Shown piece by piece: positions 1 through 14,200 of a stretch of 64,000 bases of DNA. Position numbers and translations under genes: made by a program. The stretch spans positions 5,752,556 to 5,816,555 of the forward strand of contig NC_066850.1 of the NCBI RefSeq assembly GCF_001640805.2, in the 5' to 3' direction. Position 1 is the stretch's first letter; every line of letters starts with the position of its first letter. The notes beneath the pieces were generated by a model, which was given only the letters and a program-made list of their open reading frames with translations, was not told the origin of the DNA and searched no databases. Source of the stretch: Lates calcarifer. Its lineage: Eukaryota; Chordata; Actinopteri; Centropomidae.

Positions 1-1300
1 ATCAGTGACAAATTTCACATCCAATCATTTTCTGCTGCTTTGCTGTTTGAGCAAATACATTTTGCCTGTCTCAGTGCGAAACTGAAGTTACCGTAGGCTT
101 AAGCTAAATTAGATTTGAAATAAAGATTTTTGTTTAAAAAGAGGTTATAAGCAGAAATGATCGTCATTAGGTTTACAGCTAGTTTCTTCTTTTTTTCATC
201 ATAAGGTATATTCTTAAAGGTAGTTAATGTCTTTGAATTTGCTGTTTTCAAACCTTGGGCCTCTTCCTTCCACTTCCTGTTGAATCAAAAACGTCACTGA
301 AACTTGCCTCTGCGTCAGTGCATGGAGAATGTGTGAGTGGGTGATTCAGTCAGTGTCTCCTGAATCAAGCAGATATTGGGGACTTTTTTGTAAGAAAATG
401 GTTTCAGTAAAATCCATTAGAAGCTGTTGTATTGACAAAGGCCCTTGTTATGCCCAGAGGAGAGTAGTTATTTTAAGGGTGATTGTAAGGGTGAAGACAG
501 TATTTTCACAGGAACATACAGGGCATTTCCCACTGCTGATTCTCTTTAGACTTAAGAGTAAAGGTACGTTACCAGTGACTAAAATGTACACCTGGCTTGT
601 CTAAGCTCTTCTCACATTATAATGGTATTGTCTTAAAATAGCAGAAAGCTGTGTGTACAGACTGTCATATAACTAGAGTGTGTTCTTCTCAAATCTGTCT
701 GAATCAGAACAAACAACCTTTAATGTTTTTCCATGGGAGAAAATCTCATCCACACCACAAACACTTCTGTTTCTGCATGAATGCAGCCATTAAAGAAATC
801 TCATGTGTGCTGTTCTGACAAATGGTGGACCCTACACAATACTTCTAAATGATAAGATCAATATGGTTTACCTAATAATCAAATCTACTATTACATTGTA
901 CAGTTGTAACAGACTTTCACTTTTTGAAAAAATCCTCAGAACACTGATTATTACAGTATTAGCCCTAGTCAACAATATAATTTAGACATTATGTTTAAAT
1001 ACACTGGGATATTGGAATCTATAAAACTCTTTGATTTAAGCCAAAAATAATGTCCAACACTCATTTTTTTCTCACTAGTTTTAAATGCATGAGAAAACTT
1101 TGCAGCCACTGCCACCTTGTGTTGTTCTTGTCTTAGTGCAAAGTCTGTGGTGTTTTCCTACAGCAAACAAATCTGCTTTACCTGATGCTTGCTATTTGCC
1201 CCCACTTCCAAGACCAAATGCAAAACTTGTAGGCTTGAAAAAATAAGAGTTAATTCTCAGATCAATAGTTCAAGATCATATATATCTACCTAATAGTTTT
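1..1300. other. Unassigned AT-rich DNA
   Basis: I see no coding exon with a supportable splice frame, no RNA gene and no recognisable mobile element here. The short open frames are in AT-rich DNA and resemble no family I know. It may be intergenic, or the tail of a gene lying to the left of the window. Confidence 0.5.
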
Positions 1301-2130
1301 TTAGGACACAAGTTTGATTCTTAAGCGAGGCACTAAATGTTGACATCGACGACCGAATGCAAACACCCAAAGACTCAAAGGAAATATTGTTAGACATCAG
1401 ATCAAGTATCGCTGGCTACAGACACCTGCTTGGTAACTCAGAGGACAGAGGTTTGATTCCTTGATTCCTTGATTCCTTTGATACCATGCACAGTAAATTT
1501 TGAAGTCCACCATCCGATGGAAAAACATTCAAAGTTTACCTCAAAGTCTGCAGATCGTGAGTTTGAATCTTACCAGAAACAGTACATGTTGAAGGCCAGC
1601 ACCTAATGTAAACAGTCAAAGTCAAACAATCACACTGAGTTGCTCAGGTTAATAGACGTCTGCTTCATAGTCTGGAGGCTAGAGGATTAAGTTTTGAAGT
1701 ACAATATGTAATGTAAACACTGAAAGGCTAAAAGAAAAACAAAAATCATCAGGCTCAGTAGCTCAAGCCAATGGATGTCTGGTTTACTTTGTAGACTTGA
1801 GGTTGGAGGTTTGAGTCTCAGCAGAAATAGAATATTTTTTGAAGTCTAACACATAGTATAAACATCCAAAGGATAGAAAACAAATGATACACCATAATAG
1901 ACTGATTTGCTCAAGCCAATAGGCTTTAGTCTTTTAGTCTGGAAGTCAGTGTTTCAATTCTTAACAAGGGCAATACATTTTTCAACACCCAATGAAAACA
2001 GTGTCATTCTAGAAGAATGTTTTAATGAAACCTGAGTAAATAGCTCAGGGCCAATAAACATCATCAACATCAAGGTCCAAAACTCGCATCTTAGCAAAGT
2101 TTGAAGTCTAACACCCAAAGCGAAGCCTCA
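1300..2130 (+). repeat. Degenerate tandem repeat with tRNA-like blocks
   Basis: About six diverged units of roughly 110-145 bp follow each other. Each unit repeats the same order: a block like GTTTGATTCTTA, then AAGTCTAACACCCAATGTAA, then ACTCAAAGGCTAAAAG, then GCTCAAGCCAATAGACGTCT, then TAGTCTGGAGGTCAGAG. The GCTCA...TAGAC block resembles a tRNA A box. The GGAGGTxxGAGGTTTGATTC block resembles a tRNA T arm with its B box. This is what a tandemly amplified tRNA-derived SINE would look like. Units are too diverged and too broken to fold as functional tRNAs. The assignment is by eye. Confidence 0.55.
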
Positions 2131-2149
2131 AAACTGCTCCAAGAAATAC

Positions 2150-3896
2150 TCCAAATGCGGTTTGTGGTGCAGCACGAGTGACGTGCGGTGATTGGCTGCG
2201 TCGTGCGTCGTTACCGTCCAGGAAGGAGCCGTGAGAGACAGAGAGACATTGGAGAGCAGATTAGAACCAGCGTTTGAGATATTGCTTTGGTTTGTCAGTA
2301 CTGTGAGAAAAATTAACGAAGAATCCTGGATACTTACACAAGCTTTGGTCCTGCTTTTTTGTCGAACACGAGTGAGGCTGGACGTCGAATACACCTGCGG
2401 CGAGAAGGTAAGGCTAACGAATGATAGCGTTAACGTTTGCATTAGCACAGAGCTCCAGACTGCGCCCAATTAGTAGCATTTTGCGGCCATTTTTGGAGAC
2501 AGTCCGACAGATTTTTACGAATAGGAACGCTAGTGCGACTTGCAAATATGCCCCCAGCTCTGCAGGATCGAGTCCATTGTTTCCTAAACATTGTTTTAGA
2601 TGTGGCGGCCCGTTTATCATTAAGGTTTAAGCTGCTTCTCTGACCACTGTCCACGGCGGGGCTGCATTTTCAGTGTACACACACACACACCACACCACAC
2701 ACACACACACACAGACCTGCGATGAATCAGGTGAATTTAGGGAACTCGAGTTAACGACGACTACGCCCGTTACTCTAAGTGCATTTAAAATAATCAACAG
2801 TTCATTTTCTGAAACAGTTCTCTAATGTTTGGGAAAGGTTCTGGTTCAGCTGTAGTGTTAAATATTTATCTGTGTTGTCATGGTTAAACTGTTGATGAGG
2901 AATAGGTAGTAGTGTATTGATCGTTTTCCTTTGTATGTTTCTCTTTGATTTCCTTCAGGTGTCACCAGTTTGTCCACCACGTAGCTCAGGATCGCCAAGA
3001 CGTCGTCCACGATCCTAGAGACGTGGTCCATGATCAGAGAGACCTTGTCAAAGATGAGAGAGAGACGTTGTCCATGCTTCGTAGAGACCTTGTGATAGAA
3101 GCGGCGGAGATGGAGGTCACCGATTTGACTGCATTGCCCACAATCAGGGACATTGTCGATGATCACAGAGACAGGACAGAGGAATCCAGGTAATTCACAA
3201 ACAGCTTTATATCAACTGTCCAACACAGAGCATTGACATTAAACTGCTTATGTTCAGTATTTGATCTTCAGTCTGAATAGTTCATTATTTGTTAAATAGA
3301 CTTGGTATAGTTTAATAAGGCGTCAAAAATAGTAAAAAATCTCATGGTGAAGTAAGGTGTCGAAAATTGGACAAAACATTTCATAGTATAATACGGCGTC
3401 AAAGACGGTCAAAAAATGTCATGGTATGGTAAGGCTTCAAAAACTGTCAAAAATGTTATAGTAAGCTTCAAAAATGTGTCAAAAATGTCATCGTAGAGTA
3501 AGGTGTCAAAAACTCTCAAAAATTGTCATATTATATAGTAAGGCTTTAAAAATGTGTAAAAGTGTGTCAAAAACATTCATTTTCATACAACATTAAAGAG
3601 ACCACCAAAATTTCCAGTGTTCATAGATATTTATTTGAGCAACATAATGCAGAAATTCAGTGTTCCAACAGCAAGGATAGAAAACAGCATTATATAGAAA
3701 TCATACACAATATGAACAGCATAAACAGGATAATAGATTGGATTTGAGTACTGATATTGCACAGTTTGACACAAGTGTCTGTGGAAAACAGAGGTAAGAT
3801 GGCGGATGTCATAATGTGTTCTTGTCTCTGCAGGATGGCAAGACAATAGCAATTGAAGACCTGAAGTGGATGAAAGAAAACAATACTGTTACAAAG
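2150..3896 (+). other. Plus-strand spliced transcript, function unknown
   Basis: A CpG-richer promoter-like stretch with an inverted CCAAT box (ATTGG, 2191) precedes a first exon that ends at 2407 before GTAAGG. A second exon is bounded by TTTCCTTCAG and GTAATT at 2959-3189. A third exon is bounded by GTCTCTGCAG and GTACAT at 3834-3896. The second exon has an open frame rich in D/R/V/H built on a 21-nt, heptad-like unit (RDVVHDQ, then RDLVKDE), which could form a short coiled coil. If that frame is spliced to exon 3 it stops after four codons, at 3847-3849. Exon 3 read alone in another frame gives 21 open codons. No start codon sits in frame in exon 1. It may therefore be a long noncoding RNA, a decayed gene or a gene whose exons I have not fully caught. 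I do not recognise the family. Confidence 0.4.
3310..3570 (+). repeat. Minisatellite, GTCAAAAATGTCATAGTAAGG type
   Basis: Six to seven imperfect units of about 40 bp share the pattern GTAAGGCGTCAAAAA, then GTCAAAAATGTCAT. The unit resembles a minisatellite I know from percomorph introns. It lies in the second intron of the plus-strand transcript and has no coding capacity of its own. Confidence 0.7.
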
Positions 3897-3899
3897 GTA

Positions 3900-4900
3900 C
3901 ATAAAAAAACCCCACCACCAACTCCTGTAAACACCTTTTGGGAACATTCAGCGACTTATGATAGAAGAAATTAATAGTATCACAACAACGCTTTGTAGAC
4001 ATGCTCATAACTTCATTAACCCTAATTCTAACCAGTTCTAACAAGTGTTTCCTAGTCAAATGTCATTATGTTTACAGTAATTTCTTAAATGTTGTCTGGA
4101 ATGAAGTCATTAAGTGTCTTTCTGTATTTTGTAACTGATGTTATACAAATCAATGTAATGTATTTTTAAGGTTTTACACTTATTTTTAAACTTATTAGTT
4201 AGAGTTTTGTACTTTTTATGGGTTTAATATTTACTGTTTAGACATTTCTTTTGTAATTCTTGAACCTATTTTTAAAGTCTGTGTAAGGCAGTTTTATTAA
4301 TGCATCTGAATAAAAATGTGCTATTAACCACCCACCTAGCTTTGAATGGTCAAGACAATCAGCGAATATGAAAAAATAAGGAGCTCTCTCTGCTCTGAGA
4401 TGCTGGAGGTGCTGAAACCATGCCCACTCAGTGCACCACAGTGACAACATCCTGTTAGCTCCCTGCAAGCGTCCTATTCCGTACTTGTTTCAGCCACCAG
4501 AGCTTTTCATTTTTGTATGCATGTTTCTTAAAACAAAGTATAATTATGTTACACTGATGATAAACTCACTTTGTGATGACTAGTGTGTGACTCCCTCACT
4601 CTAACCAGCATATTCTAACATAAATAATATTTTTATAGATAAATATCTGTTTAAAGTTTATCCTTGTGTTAGAACGTATTTTAAATGATTTCATACTTAC
4701 TTTTTGAATTTTGAAGGTTAGTTTTATACTTGTTTACAAATATATTTTATATATATCATTTTCTAGTATTTCAACTTATTTTTTCCAGCTACATTGTTGA
4801 AAAATACTAATACTAAAAACAGATACGTTACATCACCTTTACTTTGTTGCTGCTTCCACACAACCTTTTTAAAAAGTCAAAATTGAAAAGAATGAACTCA
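3900..4900. other. Unassigned intronic or intergenic DNA
   Basis: The stretch is AT-rich and carries no exon I can support. A minus-strand open frame at 4238-4468 has no recognisable domain. Its surrounding sequence looks like dispersed-repeat or 3' UTR material rather than a conserved protein. Confidence 0.4.
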
Positions 4901-5245
4901 CACTGACCTTGTAGAGACGTCTTCATGTCTGTCTCTTCTCTCTGTGCTTTCATGTCTAAAGTTTAAATCCTGTACAAAAGAACACAGGAAACATGTCACT
5001 TTTAACACATCAAAATAAAGGAACACTGAATTTCTTGCTATTGAATTAAAACTGTAAAAAGAAGGAGAAGTATAACACACTGAATCTCCAAAAAAAAAAG
5101 AATATAAGTTAACTCGTTTGGGACTAATCAGAACAAATCCAAAAGATAAATTTGCTTCATACACAAAAACAGGCTGCTCTACCTGATTCCACAAACTCCT
5201 GATATTCACACAACAGGAGTGGACAGAAATCTGACTTTCAAGTGT

Positions 5246-8200
5246 GCAGGGCCATATTTTACGTCATCTGAAGTGGATTTGGACAGGTTTTGAGTGAATT
5301 CTTTGAAAAACTTGACACCACAATTTTTGATGTTGGCGACAGGCGGCGGGTCATCATTTTGAGTGAAAAAAGGTCAAAATTTCAGGTTCCGATTTTTCAC
5401 CTAAAACTTACTCAGGGGCATGTCTTATGTCATCTGAAGTGGATTTGGACAGGTTTTGAGTGAATTCTTTGAAAAACTTGACACCACAATTTTTGATGTT
5501 GGCGACAGGCGGCGGGTCATCATTTTGAGTGAAAAAAGGTCAAAATTTCAGGTTCCGATTTTTCACCTAAAACTTACTCAGGGGCATGTCTTATGTCATC
5601 TGAAGTGGATTTGGACAGGTTTTGAGTGAATTCTTTGAAAAACTTGACACCACAATTTTTGATGTTGGCGACAGGCGGCGGGTCATCATTTTGAGTGAAA
5701 AAAGGTCAAAATTTCAGGTTCCGATTTTTCACCTAAAACTTACTCAGGGGCATGTCTTATGTCATCTGAAGTGGATTTGGACAGGTTTTGAGTGAATTCT
5801 TTGAAAAACTTGACACCACAATTTTTGATGTTGGCGACAGGCGGCGGGTCATCATTTTGAGTGAAAAAAGGTCAAAATTTCAGGTTCCGATTTTTCACCT
5901 AAAACTTACTCAGGGGCATGTCTTATGTCATCTGAAGTGGATTTGGACAGGTTTTGAGTGAATTCTTTGAAAAACTTGACACCACAATTTTTGATGTTGG
6001 CGACAGGCGGCGGGTCATCATTTTGAGTGAAAAAAGGTCAAAATTTCAGGTTCCGATTTTTCACCTAAAACTTACTCAGGGGCATGTCTTATGTCATCTG
6101 AAGTGGATTTGGACAGGTTTTGAGTGAATTCTTTGAAAAACTTGACACCACAATTTTTGATGTTGGCGACAGCGGCGGGTCATCATTTTGAGTGAAAAAA
6201 GGTCAAAATTTCAGGTTCCGATTTTTCACCTAAAACTTACTCAGGGGCATGTCTTATGTCATCTGAAGTGGATTTGGACAGGTTTTGAGTGAATTCTTTG
6301 AAAAACTTGACACCACAATTTTTGATGTTGGCGACAGGCGGCGGGTCATCATTTTGAGTGAAAAAAGGTCAAAATTTCAGGTTCCGATTTTTCACCTAAA
6401 ACTTACTCAGGGGCATGTCTTATGTCATCTGAAGTGGATTTGGACAGGTTTTGAGTGAATTCTTTGAAAAACTTGACACCACAATTTTTGATGTTGGCGA
6501 CAGGCGGCGGGTCATCATTTTGAGTGAAAAAAGGTCAAAATTTCAGGTTCCGATTTTTCACCTAAAACTTACTTTACTCAGGGGCATGTTTTATGTCATC
6601 TGAAGTGGATTTGGACAGGTTTTGAGTGAATTCTTTGAAAAACTTGACACCACAATTTTTGATGTTGGCGACAGGCGGCGGGTCATCATTTTGAGTGAAA
6701 AAAGGTCAAAATTTCAGGTTCCGATTTTTCACCTAAAACTTACTCAGGGGCATGTCTTATGTCATCTGAAGTGGATTTGGACAGGTTTTGAGTGAATTCT
6801 TTGAAAAACTTGACACCACAATTTTTGATGTTGGCGACAGGCGGCGGGTCATCATTTTGAGTGAAAAAAGGTCAAAATTTCAGGTTCCGATTTTTCACCT
6901 AAAACTTACTCAGGGGCATGTCTTATGTCATCTGAAGTGGATTTGGACAGGTTTTGAGTGAATTCTTTGAAAAACTTGACACCACAATTTTTGATGTTGG
7001 CGACAGGCGGCGGGTCATCATTTTGAGTGAAAAAAGGTCAAAATTTCAGGTTCCGATTTTTCACCTAAAACTTACTCAGGGGCATGTCTTATGTCATCTG
7101 AAGTGGATTTGGACAGGTTTTGAGTGAATTCTTTGAAAAACTTGACACCACAATTTTTGATGTTGGCGACAGGCGGCGGGTCATCATTTTGAGTGAAAAA
7201 AGGTCAAAATTTCAGGTTCCGATTTTTCACCTAAAACTTACTCAGGGGCATGTCTTATGTCATCTGAAGTGGATTTGGACAGGTTTTGAGTGAATTCTTT
7301 GAAAAACTTGACACCACAATTTTTGATGTTGGCGACAGGCGGCGGGTCATCATTTTGAGTGAAAAAAGGTCAAAATTTCAGGTTCCGATTTTTCACCTAA
7401 AACTTACTCAGGGGCATGTCTTATGTCATCTGAAGTGGATTTGGACAGGTTTTGAGTGAATTCTTTGAAAAACTTGACACCACAATTTTTGATGTTGGCG
7501 ACAGGCGGCGGGTCATCATTTTGAGTGAAAAAAGGTCAAAATTTCAGGTTCCGATTTTTCACCTAAAACTTACTCAGGGGCATGTCTTATGTCATCTGAA
7601 GTGGATTTGGACAGGTTTTGAGTGAATTCTTTGAAAAACTTGACACCACAATTTTTGATGTTGGCGACAGGCGGCGGGTCATCATTTTGAGTGAAAAAAG
7701 GTCAAAATTTCAGGTTCCGATTTTTCACCTAAAACTTACTCAGGGGCATGTCTTATGTCATCTGAAGTGGATTTGGACAGGTTTTGAGTGAATTCTTTGA
7801 AAAACTTGACACCACAATTTTTGATGTTGGCGACAGGCGGCGGGTCATCATTTTGAGTGAAAAAAGGTCAAAATTTCAGGTTCCGATTTTTCACCTAAAA
7901 CTTACTCAGGGGCATGTCTTATGTCATCTGAAGTGGATTTGGACAGGTTTTGAGTGAATTCTTTGAAAAACTTGACACCACAATTTTTGATGTTGGCGAC
8001 AGGCGGCGGGTCATCATTTTGAGTGAAAAAAGGTCAAAATTTCAGGTTCCGATTTTTCACCTAAAACTTACTCAGGGGCATGTCTTATGTCATCTGAAGT
8101 GGATTTGGACAGGTTTTGAGTGAATTCTTTGAAAAACTTGACACCACAATTTTTGATGTTGGCGACAGGCGGCGGGTCATCATTTTGAGTGAAAAAAGGT

Positions 8201-11200
8201 CAAAATTTCAGGTTCCGATTTTTCACCTAAAACTTACTCAGGGGCATGTCTTATGTCATCTGAAGTGGATTTGGACAGGTTTTGAGTGAATTCTTTGAAA
8301 AACTTGACACCACAATTTTTGATGTTGGCGACAGGCGGCGGGTCATCATTTTGAGTGAAAAAAGGTCAAAATTTCAGGTTCCGATTTTTCACCTAAAACT
8401 TACTCAGGGGCATGTCTTATGTCATCTGAAGTGGATTTGGACAGGTTTTGAGTGAATTCTTTGAAAAACTTGACACCACAATTTTTGATGTTGGCGACAG
8501 GCGGCGGGTCATCATTTTGAGTGAAAAAAGGTCAAAATTTCAGGTTCCGATTTTTCACCTAAAACTTACTCAGGGGCATGTCTTATGTCATCTGAAGTGG
8601 ATTTGGACAGGTTTTGAGTGAATTCTTTGAAAAACTTGACACCACAATTTTTGATGTTGGCGACAGGCGGCGGGTCATCATTTTGAGTGAAAAAAGGTCA
8701 AAATTTCAGGTTCCGATTTTTCACCTAAAACTTACTCAGGGGCATGTCTTATGTCATCTGAAGTGGATTTGGACAGGTTTTGAGTGAATTCTTTGAAAAA
8801 CTTGACACCACAATTTTTGATGTTGGCGACAGGCGGCGGGTCATCATTTTGAGTGAAAAAAGGTCAAAATTTCAGGTTCCGATTTTTCACCTAAAACTTA
8901 CTCAGGGTGTGTAAAATTACTCAGGGCATGTTTATGTCATCTGAAGTGGATTTGGACAGGTTTTGAGTGAATTCTTTGAAAAACTTGACACCACAATTTT
9001 TGATGTTGGCGACAGGCGGCGGGTCATCATTTTGAGTGAAAAAAGGTCAAAATTTCAGGTTCCGATTTTTCACCTAAAACTTACTCAGGGGCATGTCTTA
9101 TGTCATCTGAAGTGGATTTGGACAGGTTTTGAGTGAATTCTTTGAAAAACTTGACACCACAATTTTTGATGTTGGCGACAGGCGGCGGGTCATCATTTTG
9201 AGTGAAAAAAGGTCAAAATTTCAGGTTCCGATTTTTCACCTAAAACTTACTCAGGGGCATGTCTTATGTCATCTGAAGTGGATTTGGACAGGTTTTGAGT
9301 GAATTCTTTGAAAAACTTGACACCACAATTTTTGATGTTGGCGACAGGCGGCGGGTCATCATTTTGAGTGAAAAAAGGTCAAAATTTCAGGTTCCGATTT
9401 TTCACCTAAAACTTACTCAGGGGCATGTCTTATGTCATCTGAAGTGGATTTGGACAGGTTTTGAGTGAATTCTTTGAAAAACTTGACACCACAATTTTTG
9501 ATGTTGGCGACAGGCGGCGGGTCATCATTTTGAGTGAAAAAAGGTCAAAATTTCAGGTTCCGATTTTTCACCTAAAACTTACTCAGGGGCATGTCTTATG
9601 TCATCTGAAGTGGATTTGGACAGGTTTTGAGTGAATTCTTTGAAAAACTTGACACCACAATTTTTGATGTTGGCGACAGGCGGCGGGTCATCATTTTGAG
9701 TGAAAAAAGGTCAAAATTTCAGGTTCCGATTTTTCACCTAAAACTTACTCAGGGGCATGTCTTATGTCATCTGAAGTGGATTTGGACAGGTTTTGAGTGA
9801 ATTCTTTGAAAAACTTGACACCACAATTTTTGATGTTGGCGACAGGCGGCGGGTCATCATTTTGAGTGAAAAAAGGTCAAAATTTCAGGTTCCGATTTTT
9901 CACCTAAAACTTACTCAGGGGCATGTCTTATGTCATCTGAAGTGGATTTGGACAGGTTTTGAGTGAATTCTTTGAAAAACTTGACACCACAATTTTTGAT
10001 GTTGGCGACAGGCGGCGGGTCATCATTTTGAGTGAAAAAAGGTCAAAATTTCAGGTTCCGATTTTTCACCTAAAACTTACTCAGGGGCATGTCTTATGTC
10101 ATCTGAAGTGGATTTGGACAGGTTTTGAGTGAATTCTTTGAAAAACTTGACACCACAATTTTTGATGTTGGCGACAGGCGGCGGGTCATCATTTTGAGTG
10201 AAAAAAGGTCAAAATTTCAGGTTCCGATTTTTCACCTAAAACTTACTCAGGGGCATGTCTTATGTCATCTGAAGTGGATTTGGACAGGTTTTGAGTGAAT
10301 TCTTTGAAAAACTTGACACCACAATTTTTGATGTTGGCGACAGGCGGCGGGTCATCATTTTGAGTGAAAAAAGGTCAAAATTTCAGGTTCCGATTTTTCA
10401 CCTAAAACTTACTCAGGGGCATGTCTTATGTCATCTGAAGTGGATTTGGACAGGTTTTGAGTGAATTCTTTGAAAAACTTGACACCACAATTTTTGATGT
10501 TGGCGACAGGCGGCGGGTCATCATTTTGAGTGAAAAAAGGTCAAAATTTCAGGTTCCGATTTTTCACCTAAAACTTACTCAGGGGCATGTCTTATGTCAT
10601 CTGAAGTGGATTTGGACAGGTTTTGAGTGAATTCTTTGAAAAACTTGACACCACAATTTTTGATGTTGGCGACAGGCGGCGGGTCATCATTTTGAGTGAA
10701 AAAAGGTCAAAATTTCAGGTTCCGATTTTTCACCTAAAACTTACTCAGGGGCATGTCTTATGTCATCTGAAGTGGATTTGGACAGGTTTTGAGTGAATTC
10801 TTTGAAAAACTTGACACCACAATTTTTGATGTTGGCGACAGGCGGCGGGTCATCATTTTGAGTGAAAAAAGGTCAAAATTTCAGGTTCCGATTTTTCACC
10901 TAAAACTTACTCAGGTAAAATACTCAGGGGCATGTCTTATGTCATCTGAAGTGGATTTGGACAGGTTTTGAGTGAATTCTTTGAAAAACTTGACACCACA
11001 ATTTTTGATGTTGGCGACAGGCGGCGGGTCATCATTTTGAGTGAAAAAAGGTCAAAATTTCAGGTTCCGATTTTTCACCTAAAACTTACTCAGGGGCATG
11101 TCTTATGTCATCTGAAGTGGATTTGGACAGGTTTTGAGTGAATTCTTTGAAAAACTTGACACCACAATTTTTGATGTTGGCGACAGGCGGCGGGTCATCA

Positions 11201-14200
11201 TTTTGAGTGAAAAAAGGTCAAAATTTCAGGTTCCGATTTTTCACCTAAAACTTACTCAGGGGCATGTCTTATGTCATCTGAAGTGGATTTGGACAGGTTT
11301 TGAGTGAATTCTTTGAAAAACTTGACACCACAATTTTTGATGTTGGCGACAGGCGGCGGGTCATCATTTTGAGTGAAAAAAGGTCAAAATTTCAGGTTCC
11401 GATTTTTCACCTAAAACTTACTCAGGGGCATGTCTTATGTCATCTGAAGTGGATTTGGACAGGTTTTGAGTGAATTCTTTGAAAAACTTGACACCACAAT
11501 TTTTGATGTTGGCGACAGGCGGCGGGTCATCATTTTGAGTGAAAAAAGGTCAAAATTTCAGGTTCCGATTTTTCACCTAAAACTTACTCAGGGGTGTAAT
11601 ACTCAGGGGCATGTCTTATGTCATCTGAAGTGGATTTGGACAGGTTTTGAGTGAATTCTTTGAAAAACTTGACACCACAATTTTTGATGTTGGCGACAGG
11701 CGGCGGGTCATCATTTTGAGTGAAAAAAGGTCAAAATTTCAGGTTCCGATTTTTCACCTAAAACTTACTCAGGGGCATGTCTTATGTCATCTGAAGTGGA
11801 TTTGGACAGGTTTTGAGTGAATTCTTTGAAAAACTTGACACCACAATTTTTGATGTTGGCGACAGGCGGCGGGTCATCATTTTGAGTGAAAAAAGGTCAA
11901 AATTTCAGGTTCCGATTTTTCACCTAAAACTTACTCAGGGGCATGTCTTATGTCATCTGAAGTGGATTTGGACAGGTTTTGAGTGAATTCTTTGAAAAAC
12001 TTGACACCACAATTTTTGATGTTGGCGACAGGCGGCGGGTCATCATTTTGAGTGAAAAAAGGTCAAAATTTCAGGTTCCGATTTTTCACCTAAAACTTAC
12101 TCAGGGGCATGTCTTATGTCATCTGAAGTGGATTTGGACAGGTTTTGAGTGAATTCTTTGAAAAACTTGACACCACAATTTTTGATGTTGGCGACAGGCG
12201 GCGGGTCATCATTTTGAGTGAAAAAAGGTCAAAATTTCAGGTTCCGATTTTTCACCTAAAACTTACTCGGGTGTGTAAAAATACTCAGGGGCATGTCTTA
12301 TGTCATCTGAAGTGGATTTGGACAGGTTTTGAGTGAATTCTTTGAAAAACTTGACACCACAATTTTTGATGTTGGCGACAGGCGGCCGGGTCATCATTTT
12401 GAGTGAAAAAAGGTCAAAATTTCAGGTTCCGATTTTTCACCTAAAACTTACTCAGGGGCATGTCTTATGTCATCTGAAGTGGATTTGGACAGGTTTTGAG
12501 TGAATTCTTTGAAAAACTTGACACCACAATTTTTGATGTTGGCGACAGGCGGCGGGGTCATCATTTTGAGTGAAAAAAGGTCAAAATTTCAGGTTCCGAT
12601 TTTTCACCTAAAACTTTACTCAGGGGGCATGTTTTATGTCATCTGAAGTGGATTTGGACAGGTTTTGAGTGAATTCTTTGAAAAACTTGACACCACAATT
12701 TTTGATGTTGGCGACAGGCGGCGGGTCATCATTTTGAGTGAAAAAAGGTCAAAATTTCAGGTTCCGATTTTTCACCTAAAACTTACTCAGGGGTGTGTAA
12801 AAATTACTCAGGGGCATGTTTTATGTCATCTGAAGTGGATTTGGACAGGTTTTGAGTGAATTCTTTGAAAAACTTGACACCACAATTTTTGATGTTGGCG
12901 ACAGGCGGCGGGTCATCATTTTGAGTGAAAAAAGGTCAAAATTTCAGGTTCCGATTTTTCACCTAAAACTTACTCAGGGGCATGTCTTATGTCATCTGAA
13001 GTGGATTTGGACAGGTTTTGAGTGAATTCTTTGAAAAACTTGACACCACAATTTTTGATGTTGGCGACAGGCGGCGGGTCATCATTTTGAGTGAAAAAAG
13101 GTCAAAATTTCAGGTTCCGATTTTCACCTAAAATCTTACTCAGGGGCATGTCTTATGTCATCTGAAGTGGATTTGGACAGGTTTTGAGTGAATTCTTTGA
13201 AAAACTTGACACCACAATTTTTGATGTTGGCGACAGGCGGCGGGTCATCATTTTGAGTGAAAAAAGGTCAAAATTTCAGGTTCCGATTTTTCACCTAAAA
13301 ACTTACTCAGGGGCATGTCTTATGTCATCTGAAGTGGATTTGGACAGGTTTTGAGTGAATTCTTTGAAAAACTTGACACCACAATTTTTGATGTTGGCGA
13401 CAGGCGGCGGGTCATCATTTTGAGTGAAAAAAGGTCAAAATTTCAGGTTCCGATTTTTCACCTAAAACTTACTCAGGGGCATGTCTTATGTCATCTGAAG
13501 TGGATTTGGACAGGTTTTGAGTGAATTCTTTGAAAAAACTTGACACCACAATTTTTGATGTTGGCGACAGGCGGCGGGTCATCATTTTGAGTGAAAAAAG
13601 GTCAAAATTTCAGGTTCCGATTTTTCACCTAAAACTTACTCAGGGGCATGTCTTATGTCATCTGAAGTGGATTTGGACAGGTTTTGAGTGAATTCTTTGA
13701 AAAACTTGACACCACAATTTTTGATGTTGGCGACAGGCGGCGGGTCATCATTTTGAGTGAAAAAAGGTCAAAATTTCAGGTTCCGATTTTTCACCTAAAA
13801 CTTACTCAGGGGCATCGTTTTATGTCATCTGAAGTGGATTTGGACAGGTTTTGAGTGAATTCTTTGAAAAACTTGACACCACAATTTTTGATGTTGGCGA
13901 CAGGCGGCGGGTCATCATTTTGAGTGAAAAAAGGTCAAAATTTCAGGTTCCGATTTTTCACCTAAAACTTACTCAGGGGTGTGTAAAATTACTCAGGGGC
14001 ATGTTTTATGTCATCTGAAGTGGATTTGGACAGGTTTTGAGTGAATTCTTTGAAAAACTTGACACCACAATTTTTGATGTTGGCGACAGGCGGCGGGTCA
14101 TCATTTTGAGTGAAAAAAGGTCAAAATTTCAGGTTCCGATTTTTCACCTAAAACTTACTCAGGGGCATGTCTTATGTCATCTGAAGTGGATTTGGACAGG

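Noticed and set aside
4238..4468. 76-aa minus-strand open frame as a gene
   Set aside because: No domain, no splice partner in frame, and sequence character of a dispersed repeat or UTR.
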